From Rhabditophanes sp. KR3021 (lineage: Eukaryota > Nematoda > Chromadorea > Rhabditida > Alloionematidae), in NCBI GenBank assembly GCA_963281155.1, contig CAUJLY010000004.1:6200001-6264000 (forward strand): 64,000 nt of DNA, written 5' to 3'. Position numbers and translations under genes: made by a program. The notes beneath the pieces were generated by a model. That model was not told the DNA's origin, did not search any database, and saw nothing but the letters and a program-made list of their open reading frames with translations. Numbering within the stretch: position 1 is the first letter of the stretch; the number at the start of each line of letters is the position of its first letter. Positions 16,399 through 25,984 of this stretch are shown one piece after another.

Positions 16399-17460
16399 TT
16401 ACTTAATAAAAACATCCTTTAAAGTCGGGGCTGTCATAAAAGTTCCACCTTCAACGGTAACAACTTCACCTTTGTATGTTGCTTTTCCGTCAGTATTGAC
16501 TTTCAAATCTGGAGCGCAAGTTTCCCAAATCTTTTTCTTTGGATTAAGAACAGCATCTGGCCTGTTGACATACGACCCACAGAGTAGTTTTTGACCAGGT
16601 TTGCAAGATGGGTCAACTTCCATGATTTCAACCTTGTCGGGAGTAGATGCACACATAACCATAGCCTGAGATTCGATTCCACGCATCTTGGCTGGTTTTA
16701 AGTTGCACAAGCAAACAACTAATCTGTTCTGCATCTGATCCAAAGGAATATGTTTGACCAGTCCTGAGATGACGGTTCTTGGTTTATCCTCGCCCAGGTC
16801 GATTGTTTCAAGATAAAGTGCTTCTGCATCCGGATGTCTTTCAGCTTTGATAATTCGGCCAACTCTTAAGTCAAGACGTCCAATATCAATAGTATCTTCA
16901 ACAGCAGGAGCCTTGTTGTTGATTTTTGCAGGTTTTTCCTTTTTAGGAACTGTTTCCTTAACTTCAATCTTCTTTTCACTTCCAATGGCAGTATCACTTT
17001 TAGCAACGCTTTTAGAAAATGAAGTAGATATTTCCTTGATTCCAGCGGCTTCTTCATGCTTCTCCAAATCACTTAACAAAGAAGTAATCTCTTCTTGGAG
17101 AATTGTGTTGGCTTGAGCAATGTCATTTATTTTCTTTGCAGTAAATACTTTACCAGCTGCTTCTACGGTCTTCTCTAATTCAACGATAAGATTCTCAATA
17201 GATCCAACGTTTGTTTGAGCCTTTGGATAGTGGCTTTTTACTTCTTTGGTATCGCTATTCATTGTATCTCTATTAAATGTTCTCCCAGCTTTATTATTTC
17301 CCACTTTAAGATTGGAAATGTTTGATTTACTAGTAGAATATCTTGTATAACCGGCTCTATGAACTAAGGCTGATTCCTGAAAATAGTTAAAATTACTTAA
17401 ATATAACCAAAAGAACTCAACGATGTTAAATCTTGTCGGTGCAAATAATTTTCTAAACAT
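16399..17460 (-). CDS. AIMP1/p43-like EMAP-II protein
   Basis: A 353-residue ORF made of an N-terminal extension, a helical region (about 76-145, SHYPKAQTNVGSIENLI) and a C-terminal EMAP-II OB-fold domain (about 185-353). The domain order resembles AIMP1/p43, the tRNA-binding scaffold of the multi-synthetase complex. The helical region is clearly homologous to the linker of the synthetase at 8935-12450 but diverged, whereas the EMAP-II part differs by only about six bases in 516. The first 65 residues (MFRKLFAPTRFNI..., HRAGYTRYSTSKSN) are rich in Arg and Ser like a mitochondrial leader and may contain a 45-nt intron just before QESAL's codons. A second ATG at residue 67 would give a cytosolic form. 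Ends tail to tail with the HECT ligase, 205 bp away. Confidence 0.85.
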   Translation of the reverse strand: MFRKLFAPTRFNIVEFFWLYLSNFNYFQESALVHRAGYTRYSTSKSNISNLKVGNNKAGRTFNRDTMNSDTKEVKSHYPKAQTNVGSIENLIVELEKTVEAAGKVFTAKKINDIAQANTILQEEITSLLSDLEKHEEAAGIKEISTSFSKSVAKSDTAIGSEKKIEVKETVPKKEKPAKINNKAPAVEDTIDIGRLDLRVGRIIKAERHPDAEALYLETIDLGEDKPRTVISGLVKHIPLDQMQNRLVVCLCNLKPAKMRGIESQAMVMCASTPDKVEIMEVDPSCKPGQKLLCGSYVNRPDAVLNPKKKIWETCAPDLKVNTDGKATYKGEVVTVEGGTFMTAPTLKDVFIK

Positions 17461-17646
17461 TTAAAAGAATCAAATACGAAATGATAACGTGAGGAAACGC
17501 AAATTGTATTTAATGTATCAAATCATAAATCCTAGAACGATAGTTTCAAAAAACATTGGAAGGTAGAGTCCAATAAGTTAAGATGTTTTTACTACTTCGT
17601 CAATACAATCTCATTTGTTTGATATAATATTAAACTAAATTTTATT

Positions 17647-18223
17647 ATGTCAGGAGAAGAACCTCATTCAAAAAAAAGCAAGAGCGGCAATGAAGATGCT
17701 CCAAAGAACAGTTCTCCGTTGCCCAAAAACTGGGAGTATAGACATAGCAGTAGTAGAGGTAAGTTGTAGAAGTAGAATGTCATTTAAATAAAATATTTTT
17801 GTAGGTGTTGGTTACTATATCAACAAACAGACTGGCCAAAGCCAATGGGAAAAGCCAACTTCTGAAAATATTAAAAGAGACGAGATTCGATGCGCACATC
17901 TTTTAGTAAAGCACGTAGGTTCAAGAAACCCATCTTCCTGGAGGTCTGAAAAAATAACTAGAACCAAGGAAGACGCCATTAACATCTTGACAAATTATAA
18001 GAAGGAAATCGAATCATCTGACAATATTGAAAGTACATTTGGAAGATTAGCTGAAACTTGCAGCGATTGTTCTTCAGCCAAGAAGCGCGGTGATTTAGGA
18101 ATGTTTGGGAAAGGGCAAATGCAAAAAGCTTTTGAGAATGTTGCTTTTTCTCTAAAAATTGGTGAAATGTCTAATATCGTTGATTCAGACTCCGGTGTTC
18201 ATCTTATTTATCGCTTGCATTAA
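17647..18223 (+). CDS. pin1: PIN1 peptidyl-prolyl isomerase
   Basis: Phosphorylation-dependent prolyl isomerase acting on pSer/pThr-Pro sites in the nucleus. Exons 17647-17758 and 17805-18223, with a 46-nt intron (GTAAGT...TTTGTAG) splitting the WW domain. The product is 176 residues, close to the usual 160-165. Seen: basic N terminus (KKSKSGN), WW domain (LPKNWEYRHSSSRGVGYYIN through QSQWEKP), then the parvulin domain with RCAHLLVKHVGSRNPSSWR, the SDCSSAKKRGDLGMFGKGQM block and the end GVHLIYRLH. The catalytic Cys of the CSSAKRGG motif is kept. The WW contains an extra RHSSSRG stretch typical of PIN1 (SRSSGR loop). The upstream neighbour is on the opposite strand, 186 bp away (head to head). 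Confidence 0.96.
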
Positions 18224-18336
18224 TTTAGTCGTAACACATTTTTTGTCAATATTGAATCAAATAAAAATATTAAATAGAATGATTAATAAAATGCTTATTC
18301 GAAATTATTATAATGTTATGTAGCTTATAAAAACGA

Positions 18337-18623
18337 CTAAGCATTCATCATCAGCCAAAAAGGGCTTGATTCATTCTAAAAATAATATTTAAATGTTGCA
18401 CTGAACAACTCACCTCTGGAAATGTAAATTTCTTGGTAGACTGAACAGCTTGCTTTGTTTCGGAGTAGATTGCGTCAATGCCCTCCCCAAAATTAGAAAT
18501 ATCCACAGGAGCGATAGATGAAAATGCAGGTGGCGGTGGTAAGCCAGCTTTTTTTGGTGTCAAAGGAATTGCAGTTACAAAACTCCTTTTAGCCTTTTTT
18601 ATATTATGAAAGAAGTTAAGCAC
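18337..18623 (-). CDS. Small conserved-looking protein, start not resolved
   Basis: A minus-strand frame reads SFVTAIPLTPKKAGLPPPP, then VDISNFGEGIDAIYSETKQA and KKFTFPE, where a GTGAGT (18413) begins a 38-nt intron ending TTTTTAG at 18376. The next exon (18375-18337) adds NESSPFWLMMNA and a stop. The acceptor and donor fit well, so the C terminus is firm. No in-frame ATG is found: the frame opens after a TGA at about 18653 and the first candidates are GTG/TTG, so a short upstream exon or a frame error is likely. An ATG frame (MSDNEYRQLIFGCLTSF) overlaps just upstream in another phase. I do not recognise the family. It is 113 bp tail to tail from PIN1. Confidence 0.5.
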
Positions 18624-18653
18624 CCAAAGATAAGTTGTCTGTATTCGTTGTCA

Positions 18654-19075
18654 CTCATTTATAGTAGATAAATTTGAGTATATTAAAGCATTACGCGAGG
18701 AATGAAATAATTACAAATCATCTAATAAACAAATTTAGAACTATTAGAATTTAAATAAAGCATCAAAAATTGTTTATAAACTTGAAGTATATTTTATAGA
18801 AATTATTTATAAGTTGAAAATTGTATTTTATTCTGAAGCGATTTCAAACTACAAATGGATCTACGAAAAGCAATAAACATTATTATCTGCAACAAATTTT
18901 ATATTAGATAGACTAGGCTCGTTTTATCCCAAATTTACGCAAAAAACATTATTAAATTAAAATTAGATTTCTAAACCATTTTCATTAGATAATTTTGGAA
19001 CTTCCACAATTAGCCTTTGGTAAAATCAATTTGTTTTCTGACCATTTATTCCTTACCCATCCATTCCATGCCCGT
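18654..19075. other. Intergenic, no gene seen
   Basis: Very AT-rich stretch without an open frame of note or a recognisable RNA. Confidence 0.4.
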
Positions 19076-19078
19076 TCA

Positions 19079-19275
19079 CTGTCGTATTGAGAAAAAATAT
19101 ACGTAAATCGTCGTGAACAATTCCATCAACCACTTTTGCTTATTTCTAACATCGTATTCTGCCCACTTTGAAAATATCTCCAACACTTTAACTTGATCCT
19201 GATTTACCACAAAACTTGGATCGAAAAGTTCAATAAGATTGTCATAAGACAAAGAGTCAAATGAGCTACTATTAC
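19079..19275 (-). pseudogene. BACK-domain fragment of a BTB-Kelch type gene
   Basis: After an acceptor-like TTTGTAATAG the minus strand reads SSFDSLSYDNLIELFDPSFV, VNQDQVKVLEIFSKWAEYDV, RNKQKWLMELFTTI. This is the pattern of a BACK domain (F-xx-L-xxxx-L-x-x-L-xxD-x-L-x-V-xxE-x-x-V-xxx-xxxW), usually found between BTB and Kelch parts in Cullin-3 adaptors. No BTB or Kelch sequence is found on either side: the 204-residue gene follows 100 bp upstream. It could be a lone terminal exon or, more likely, a leftover piece of a duplicated BTB-BACK gene. Confidence 0.5.
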
Positions 19276-19446
19276 AAATTAAGAATTCAAATGGAATATG
19301 TAAAAAATAATTAAAAGTGGAGAAATAAAATGCACACATTCAATCAAATCAGTTTATTTTTAAATTTGTGTAAAATGAATAAACTTTAGATTGATTATTG
19401 ACATTGTTTAAATGACGGATCTATTAATTAGGTGATATCTACTTAT

Positions 19447-20103
19447 TTAGTTTTCATCAATTTCAACCAAGAAAGTAGTACCAACTCCAGCATTGATTCT
19501 GTTACGAAGTATTTCGACTAATGGAAAGTTTAATTCGAGAGGATAAAAAGCCAACCAATTCTTGGCCTCATCCACATCAACTTCACTGCAAGCCTTCTCG
19601 GTTCTGAAATAAACTCCATCCACAATAACAGCATCAGGATCTTTGCAGGGGAAAATGGTCTTCAGCATTGCCCTCAAGGTGACAGAATGAGGATTGATTT
19701 CCAATTCGATTTTCTCCAAATAATCCTTAAAACGTTGGTCATTCTTGAATGTGTGTTTGGCAAAAATGACTATTTCGACGGTCTCCTGGATGTCTTGAGC
19801 TGAGTTGACTTGAGGCGGAGCAGTTGACACAGGCTTTGATAGTTTGATTGGAGCTGATACACTAGAGGTTAAAGAACTCCAATCAGGTGCACAATCAGAA
19901 TCTTCTCCGTAATCGATCTCAAAAGAAGTCTTAAATGATAAGGTACGACTACGATTGATATATTAGATTAGTTTAAAGAGAGAAAGTTACCCGTGAGTTT
20001 TGTCGTAATCAACAACATACTGATATTTGTGTATATCTTCAGTAAATTGAACCAACTTTAATGCAAACTTTAAATTTTCAATATCGCTTGAATTAGTTGA
20101 CAT
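19447..20103 (-). CDS. Conserved-looking 204-residue protein of unknown function
   Basis: Exons 20103-19991 and 19948-19447, with a 42-nt intron (GTAACT...ATCGTAG); the join keeps frame and reads DKTHGRTLSFKTSFEIDYGE. The product has a short N-terminal helix (IENLKFALKLVQFTEDIHKY), a linker rich in Ser/Pro (about 60-85), and a C-terminal globular part with EIVIFAKHTFKNDQRFKDYL, KTIFPCKDPDAVIVDGVYF and PLELNFPLVEILRNRINAG, ending in FLVEIDEN. No signal peptide or membrane segment. I recognise no family. The frame and codon use look genuine. It lies 270 bp downstream of the LRR-like gene on the same strand. Confidence 0.7.
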
Positions 20104-20373
20104 GATAAGTGAAGATAAAATAAAACGTGTCTTTCCTTTCTTTTAAAACAACAAAATTTAAATTTAATTAAGGACAAATTTTAAAACTATTCCTAATTTT
20201 ATTTACTTATTCAAATTTATGTTTTAATAACAAAAATTAAAGTTGTTTTGCAATTAACAAAGATCAATTTATAGCGCTTTTTAATAATCCAGAAGAAGTT
20301 TATTTGTTGTGTACTTTCTGAAAAATTTGAGTAATTAAAAATGTGGATATATTTATTTGTAAACATGCATTAT

Positions 20374-21999
20374 TTAAGCCCAATCTGTAATTTCCACTAA
20401 GTTTATACATCTCAAATTTCCGTTGGTGTCATATTTGACAAAAATATGATTAAAAGGATATTTTAACTTGGTGCAATTGCATAAAGAATCGTCTAATCCA
20501 TTATTAAGTGTATTCTTCAAAGTTTCAAAATACATTCCAGTATACAAAAAATCATGTTTGAAAGACCCATCATTGAATACTTTAAACGAAGTCAATTGTG
20601 TCCTCTGCGTATGACAATTAATTATTAATTTTCTAACACACTTGGGAAATAAAAATTCCTTCTTTTGGAGACAATTCATTGACACTATTTTGAGCTTTTG
20701 AAAAGGCTTGAAAAATGCGAGGTCATATGATTGATAATCAAATAAGCGAACAGTTTCCAAAATTAGAACTTCTAAATCAGGAAATACTTTTGATAAACGA
20801 TTACTACACATCTTAAAACTTAGGCAACTGTTTTTGAGCTTCAAAACCTTTAACGTCTTCGGCAACCCATAAACAAAATTCTTAATGGGCACCAATTCAC
20901 TCTCTTCTTCATAATGACCACTCTCAAATTCGATTCCGAAAAATTTCAACTTCTTTAACATAGCCATGCGAGAAACTATTTGATTGTCTAATATAAAAGC
21001 TAACTTCTCATCACGGCAATATGTAATTTCTAGAATTTTTAGATTTTTTAACATTTCCCAACTATTGGATTTTTCAAGCAAACAATAGAGAAATGGTAAT
21101 TGAGACGAAAGTCTGGATGCTAGACTTGGAAGACTAGCTAGATATCTTTCCGGAGGTACTAAATTGAACGTTGAAATGGAGATTGAAACTTGAACACCAG
21201 TTGCTGCATTGTAATTATCCAGATACTTTCTAATCCCCATCAGGCCTTCTTCATCTTTATCGATCCAAATCAAAATACTGAGCATTGGGAAATTAAATCC
21301 TTCAAGTGAGTTAAAAAGACTTCCATAGAATTCATCTAGCACACAAGCAGAAGGGTAAGAGCCATCTACAGTTATGTGAAGTCTAACTTCCTTCAAGCTT
21401 GGCAAGTATTCATGTAATTTATCCTTCATTTTCTTTAGCTCTTCAATGAAAAACATTATCTTGCTATTGTAACCAAGTACAAATTTAAGTTTTAGGTAGA
21501 TAATTTTATCATTTGCTAATATGTCCAACAAAATTGATAAGCTAATAACTTTCTCGTCAATGTAAAAATTGTTTAAGGTTATTGTTTTGAAATGTGGTGA
21601 ATTTTGAATCAAGCACTTTATCATTTTTCGAGTCACATTGTTGTTTGTATCTCGACTACTAACACTATTGTTTAACCCAAAAAATTCATATTCTTTTATT
21701 TCTTGAAGTAGATTTTCTATTTTAAAGCAATCAACAAGACTCTCAAATTCTTCATAACTGGAGAACATAATGTTCATGAAACTTGCTTCATCCATTGAAA
21801 GGTGTAGTTTAAGTTTCAAATTCGTCTTCTGTAAGTTTAACAGGGTCCCATCAACATAATGAATCATGGTTTTTTTAAATATCTTACACATCTTAATATT
21901 TGTTTTGGCAGCATTGCACATGGTTGCAGGATTTTTAAAACAGGCCTTCAAAAGGTGTGGCTGTGAAAGAACGATTTCCATAGATCTCAACGATGTCAT
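20374..21999 (-). CDS. LRR/F-box-like protein
   Basis: A single-exon 541-residue ORF with repeated Leu-rich segments that alternate strand-like and helical stretches: LKEVRLHITVDG, LKNLKILEITYC, LKKLKFFGIEFES, LKVLKLKNSCLS, LEVLILETVRLF, LKIVSMNCL. This pattern, together with an N-terminal helical part, is that of nematode F-box/LRR or FBXL-like proteins, which act as substrate adaptors of SCF ligases. A clear F-box motif at the N terminus is not visible, so the assignment rests on the repeats. A TTATTTTAG 17 bases before the ATG fits trans-splicing. Lys-rich and Cys-poor; no signal peptide. Intronless while neighbours have introns. It may belong to a fast-evolving lineage family. Confidence 0.65.
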   Translation of the reverse strand: MTSLRSMEIVLSQPHLLKACFKNPATMCNAAKTNIKMCKIFKKTMIHYVDGTLLNLQKTNLKLKLHLSMDEASFMNIMFSSYEEFESLVDCFKIENLLQEIKEYEFFGLNNSVSSRDTNNNVTRKMIKCLIQNSPHFKTITLNNFYIDEKVISLSILLDILANDKIIYLKLKFVLGYNSKIMFFIEELKKMKDKLHEYLPSLKEVRLHITVDGSYPSACVLDEFYGSLFNSLEGFNFPMLSILIWIDKDEEGLMGIRKYLDNYNAATGVQVSISISTFNLVPPERYLASLPSLASRLSSQLPFLYCLLEKSNSWEMLKNLKILEITYCRDEKLAFILDNQIVSRMAMLKKLKFFGIEFESGHYEEESELVPIKNFVYGLPKTLKVLKLKNSCLSFKMCSNRLSKVFPDLEVLILETVRLFDYQSYDLAFFKPFQKLKIVSMNCLQKKEFLFPKCVRKLIINCHTQRTQLTSFKVFNDGSFKHDFLYTGMYFETLKNTLNNGLDDSLCNCTKLKYPFNHIFVKYDTNGNLRCINLVEITDWA

Positions 22000-22217
22000 A
22001 TCCGTATTTAAAATCTAAAATAATAGAAGTTATTTATTGATGTAAATATAAGATACACTACATGCTTAAAACGTTAAATGTGAATGAGCATACAAAGTAA
22101 ATCAAATTGCTGCAGACAAAGAAAGTACTTTTGTAAAGTGCACTTTTTCTCGTTTTTTAAATAATGTTGACATGAATATAACCGTAAACAATTGTTAATA
22201 TAATAAATATTTATAAG

Positions 22218-22397
22218 TACTATCCGAATGCGAATCGTTGCCGCGTTAAGCCTCGTAGTGTCACAGACTGTGCACTTACTTTTGAAACATACATAGATCT
22301 CGAAAAAGTTGGTCAAATCAAAAACAAAAAATGGATTCTTAAGAATACTGAACTCTACCCAAAACATGTCTCAGATCGACATTTGGTAGCTGTTTAA
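22218..22397 (+). pseudogene. Short coding remnant, unknown family
   Basis: Sixty open codons without a start read PNANRCRVKPRSVTDCALTF then ETYIDLEKVGQIKNKKWIL and end HVSDRHLVAV. Composition is protein-like and better than the opposite-strand frame. Could be one exon or a remnant of a mobile-element protein. The stretch 22000-22618 around it otherwise shows nothing. Confidence 0.3.
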
Positions 22398-22618
22398 AAA
22401 ATGGCAACTTTATGCTTATATTTACTTTTTATTTATTTTTTGTATATTTTGAACAAACTTTTTTTTACAATTTTCATAATGATTCTTTTATATTTACAAT
22501 AATACTACAAAAATTAAATCCATTTGTGTATAGCTGGAGGAATTTATACAAACTCCATTTATTCCACATTGACTTTGAAAAGTTCTTCTAAAAATAGAGT
22601 TATTGGAATTAAATGATT

Positions 22619-23074
22619 TTATATTAGACTACCTGACGTGGCATATTCTTTGGGATATCTTTCCTTGAGAGTCTTTTTGATAATTGCAATTTTTCTGATC
22701 ACATACTCCAAATCATTTTTCATCATCAAAATTTTATTTTGCCCAATTAAAACCTCGTTTTTGGTTTCCTCAAATCGCTGGTCTGAAATCTTCTGACAAT
22801 GGTCCAGAACTTCGTTCGTATTTTCAAGTCGATCCAAACTAAAAGTTATTATGCTCATTAATATAATTAAATAATAAATTAACACCTACCATTTCTTTTG
22901 CATCCCGATAATTTCACTTACATTTTCATCATCGACTTGAGTCAACAGGCAATCAACCAGACCTTCTTCCTCAGTTCCATCTTCAGTTGACGGAGAGATA
23001 GAGCGGTTATCAAATGTGGAAGACGAATTAGGAATGATTAAAGGCTCTTGATGTTTCCTTTTATCGGAATTCAT
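22619..23074 (-). CDS. kxd1: KxDL motif protein, BORC complex subunit
   Basis: Exons 23074-22890 and 22838-22619, with a 51-nt intron (GTAGGT...CTTTTAG), product 134 residues. Start at the ATG at 23074 because the upstream codon is TTG. The second exon reads CLDRLENTNEVLDHCQKISD, NEVLIGQNKILMMKNDLEYV, IRKIAIIKKTLKERYPKEYA, the KXD1 domain; MKNDL is the KxDL motif. KXD1 is part of BORC, which couples lysosomes to ARL8 and kinesin, and of BLOC-related assemblies. The N-terminal 45 residues are acidic and disordered, as in other family members. It is divergent from SART1 with only 135 bp between the start codons, so a shared promoter is likely. Confidence 0.88.
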
Positions 23075-23209
23075 TACTATTTTCAATAACCAGTCGTTGT
23101 TTATTTCGTTATGACCAATTTATAGTCATTTATCTTAACAGGAAAAATGGAATACACTGTCTTAATAGATCCATTTCTATTCAAGCACAACCATCACTTA
23201 GTAATATAA
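23075..23209. promoter_or_regulatory. Putative bidirectional promoter
   Basis: The 135 bp between the start codons of KXD1 (minus) and the SART1 N-terminal frame (plus) must hold both 5' leaders and promoters. An ACTTAG stands 8 bases before the SART1 ATG, a possible trans-splice acceptor. No specific factor site can be named. Confidence 0.4.
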
Positions 23210-23790
23210 ATGAGTTCGCGCAAAAGACACAATTCTTCCGAAGAGGATTATTCAGACCACGAGTCGGAAAAACCCCAAGCAAAAAAGTAAGTTTCTCAAT
23301 TAATTAATCATATTCATAATTTATAATCTATAATCTTGTTTTAGGGAACATAAAGAAACAGAAGAACAGACAAAAAGGTAAATTTGATTTGTTTTGTATA
23401 TTAATTTTATCATTTATTTTAAGATGTCGAGATGATGCTGAAGAAGAAGCAGGGGAAGTATCTATGTCAATTGAAGACACCAATAAACTCCGTTTGAAGT
23501 TAGGATTAGCTCCTTTAGATATGGGCACGTCTAAAGCACCTGAGTCCACATCTGGAGACCCAAATGATAAAGTACTTATTCATGAAGGAGTTGCCGTCCA
23601 CCACCGTCCAGCCGTCAATTTGACTAACATAAAGAAGGAAGAAAAGATCAAGGAAAAAATAGAAACAATGCAAAAGAAGCGCGAGGTCTATGGAAAAGTT
23701 TTGAAAAAGACCAAAGGATTGGCAGACTCAAGTAGTGATGAAGACACTTCCGATTGGCTTCAAAAGCATCGTGTCAACCCAAACAAGTAA
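23210..23790 (+). CDS. sart1: SART1 (SNU66) N-terminal part
   Basis: Exons 23210-23286, 23345-23377 and 23424-23790 (introns 58 and 46 nt), product 158 residues. An RS-like acidic N terminus is followed by MSIEDTNKLRLKLGLAPLD, the conserved SART1/Snu66 N-terminal motif (LRxKLGLxPL), and a helical region ending DTSDWLQKHRVNPNK, which corresponds to the WIERSRQLQKEK region of other SART1 proteins. SART1 is a U4/U6.U5 tri-snRNP protein needed for spliceosome activation. The frame then stops; the remainder of SART1 begins at 24191. A possible donor AACAA|GTAATG at 23787 could splice to TTAAG at 24162 in frame, but AATAAA at 23835 suggests the transcript may end here. Confidence 0.8.
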
Positions 23791-24190
23791 TGTACTTAAT
23801 TTAAATGCTAGTCATCCCATTTAACAAGGTATTTAATAAATCACTTTTTTAACTGTTTTAAATTATGAATGTACAATACTTAATTCTTTTTGAAGCTATT
23901 GGTGGTGTTTGGAAGCCTTTCAGTTTGCATCTTTTGTTATACTCAAATATTTACATTATGTGGACATGATAAAACAATCGATCATTTAAAAAAACAAGTG
24001 TTTATTTGTTAGTCCAATTGAACTATAGTAAATATTAATATCGTGTTCCTTCTCATGTTAACACGATTAACATCATAACAAAAACAAAATCCTATAACGA
24101 CTTATCAAGACGAAACTCCAATTGTATCTACATAAGTTTTACTTTGATTTACTTTCCTTAAGTTTGCTTATTTCTCATATTACTATAACT
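23791..24190 (+). other. Gap between the two SART1 frames
   Basis: Either an intergenic region (AATAAA at 23835) or an intron of 376 nt (23787-24162). The splice would be in frame but would insert a hydrophobic LLISHITIT before the second ATG, which is unlike SART1. No other gene seen. Confidence 0.5.
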
Positions 24191-25873
24191 ATGGACAACT
24201 CATACACTCGGAAAAGAAAAAGAAATGAACCGATGGCCGCCGGATTAATTGTAGGACATTCTAAGGAAGATTTCCTTGATGGGTCTAATACTATTTTGGT
24301 TTTAGAAGACAAAAGTGTTCTAGATGATGACGATGATGAAATTCTCGTTAATCCTAATTTGATTGACAATGAGCGAGCCAAGAAGAATAACGAGTTGAAA
24401 AAGAAGAAATCCAGCCATACTAGTGTTACTGATGAAATAGATGAATGGGGCAATCCTATCGATAAAGGAGTATTGGCCAAATATGATGAAGAGCTTGAAG
24501 GACACAAAAGGGACACATTTAGGCTTGATTCTCATGGTGGGGTGGATTTGTTAAAAGAAGCCTCGGAGATTGATGCCAAACAAAAGAACTTCATGTCTGA
24601 GATGAACTTGCAATCTCTAGAAACAGAAAAAAAGGTCGTTACTACTGATTTTTATACCGAAACTGAAATGTTATCTTTTAGAAAACCAAAAAAAAAGAAG
24701 AGCAAGCAAGGCAAGTCTGCTCCTTTACCCGATATAGAAGAAACAGCTGAAGAAAGAAAACGCAAATCCATTAAACTGGCTGCTAGGTCTGGCATGAAAT
24801 TATCTGATGATGAAGAATACACCGTAGAAAGAGTCATTAAAGTTGATGTCTCCAAATTAAAAAAACAAGTTCCACAAGAGGATGAAGATAGCGACAGTGA
24901 ATTTGAATTAAAAGAACACACTCATCTTGGAAATGTTATTCTTGAAGATGATATGTCTGATATGGTGAACATGATTGAAAAGACTCGTAAATTGCAGCAA
25001 TTGAAAAGGACTGAAACAGTGGATGGAGCTGCTCAGTCTAAAGCTTTACTAAATACTTTTGTGAAACAAGAAGAGACCAACGATGGCTCTCAAATAATTA
25101 TCAACACAACCACTGAGTATTGTAATAATATTGCTGTTGATGTCAAAACAGTTCCTAAACTTGAAATCAAAGTAGAGGAAGAAGAGGATGAGGACAAAAT
25201 GCTTGAAGATATTCAAATGGAGATGAATAAATTCAGTCGCTCCAACTTTAAAGATAAAGCCACTGAAGGTGATGGAATGGACAGTACGGAGACTGATACT
25301 GCTGAAACCAAGGAACACGAAAATGTACTCGGTAACGAAGTCGATGCTACAAGAGGAATTGGCGCCATGCTAAGAATCGCCGGGCAAAAAGGATACCTTG
25401 ATAATAAAAAGAAATCCACTGTTGCTGCCGTTCCAAGTGCAGCTTCCACGTCATTACTTTCCAACAATGTCCAAATTGATAGAAGTCGCGGTCCAGTTGA
25501 TGTATATTCAAGAAGAATGGAACAACAAGCTCGAGGCAGTAAATCTGGGTACCGTAACGAAGCTTTTCCAGAAAAAGAGGGTTACAATCCAAATGTGAAG
25601 CTAACCTATTGTGATGAGAAAGGCCGTGATCTTGATGAAAAAGATGCATTCCGTAAATTATCCCACAAATTCCACGGCAAAGGTCCGGGTAAAAAGCAGA
25701 TCGAAAAACACAACGCCAAGATGATGAAGAAGGAGCTTACACTTAAGATGAATTCATCAGATACTCCTCTCAACACTTTATCCAAACAAAAGAAAAAGCA
25801 AGAAGCTTTACAAACACCATATCTTGTTTTAAGTGGCGGGAAAAAGGATGGCGAAGGCCTCAGAAAAGAATAA
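24191..25873 (+). CDS. sart1: SART1 (SNU66) main part
   Basis: A single exon of 560 residues from the ATG at 24191 covers the rest of SART1/Snu66. Blocks in order: DGSNTILVLEDKSVLDDDDD, ILVNPNLIDNERAKKNNELK, LAKYDEELEGHKRDTFRLDS, an acidic middle, TRGIGAMLRIAGQKGYL, and the C-terminal signature EKEGYNPNVKLTYCDEKGRD, FRKLSHKFHGKGPGKKQIEK, MNSSDTPLNTLSKQKKKQEA and TPYLVLSGG. These last blocks are the most conserved part of the family and are complete. It lacks the N-terminal tri-snRNP motif, which is encoded by the frame at 23210-23790. Ends tail to tail with the lectin gene, 111 bp away. Confidence 0.92.
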   Translation: MDNSYTRKRKRNEPMAAGLIVGHSKEDFLDGSNTILVLEDKSVLDDDDDEILVNPNLIDNERAKKNNELKKKKSSHTSVTDEIDEWGNPIDKGVLAKYDEELEGHKRDTFRLDSHGGVDLLKEASEIDAKQKNFMSEMNLQSLETEKKVVTTDFYTETEMLSFRKPKKKKSKQGKSAPLPDIEETAEERKRKSIKLAARSGMKLSDDEEYTVERVIKVDVSKLKKQVPQEDEDSDSEFELKEHTHLGNVILEDDMSDMVNMIEKTRKLQQLKRTETVDGAAQSKALLNTFVKQEETNDGSQIIINTTTEYCNNIAVDVKTVPKLEIKVEEEEDEDKMLEDIQMEMNKFSRSNFKDKATEGDGMDSTETDTAETKEHENVLGNEVDATRGIGAMLRIAGQKGYLDNKKKSTVAAVPSAASTSLLSNNVQIDRSRGPVDVYSRRMEQQARGSKSGYRNEAFPEKEGYNPNVKLTYCDEKGRDLDEKDAFRKLSHKFHGKGPGKKQIEKHNAKMMKKELTLKMNSSDTPLNTLSKQKKKQEALQTPYLVLSGGKKDGEGLRKE

Positions 25874-25984
25874 ACATCATTTTATCCTCTTTATTTAAAA
25901 TCAATTCCTTTTATATTGTTTTTGTTAAAATAAATCGTAATTTTTTAAATATGCTTTATGAATCTTTAATATTTTAAATATGTT

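Noticed and set aside
22074..22367. 97-codon minus-strand ORF as a first exon of the LRR-like gene
   Set aside because: Its donor phase does not join the LRR frame, and the plus strand reads more like protein.
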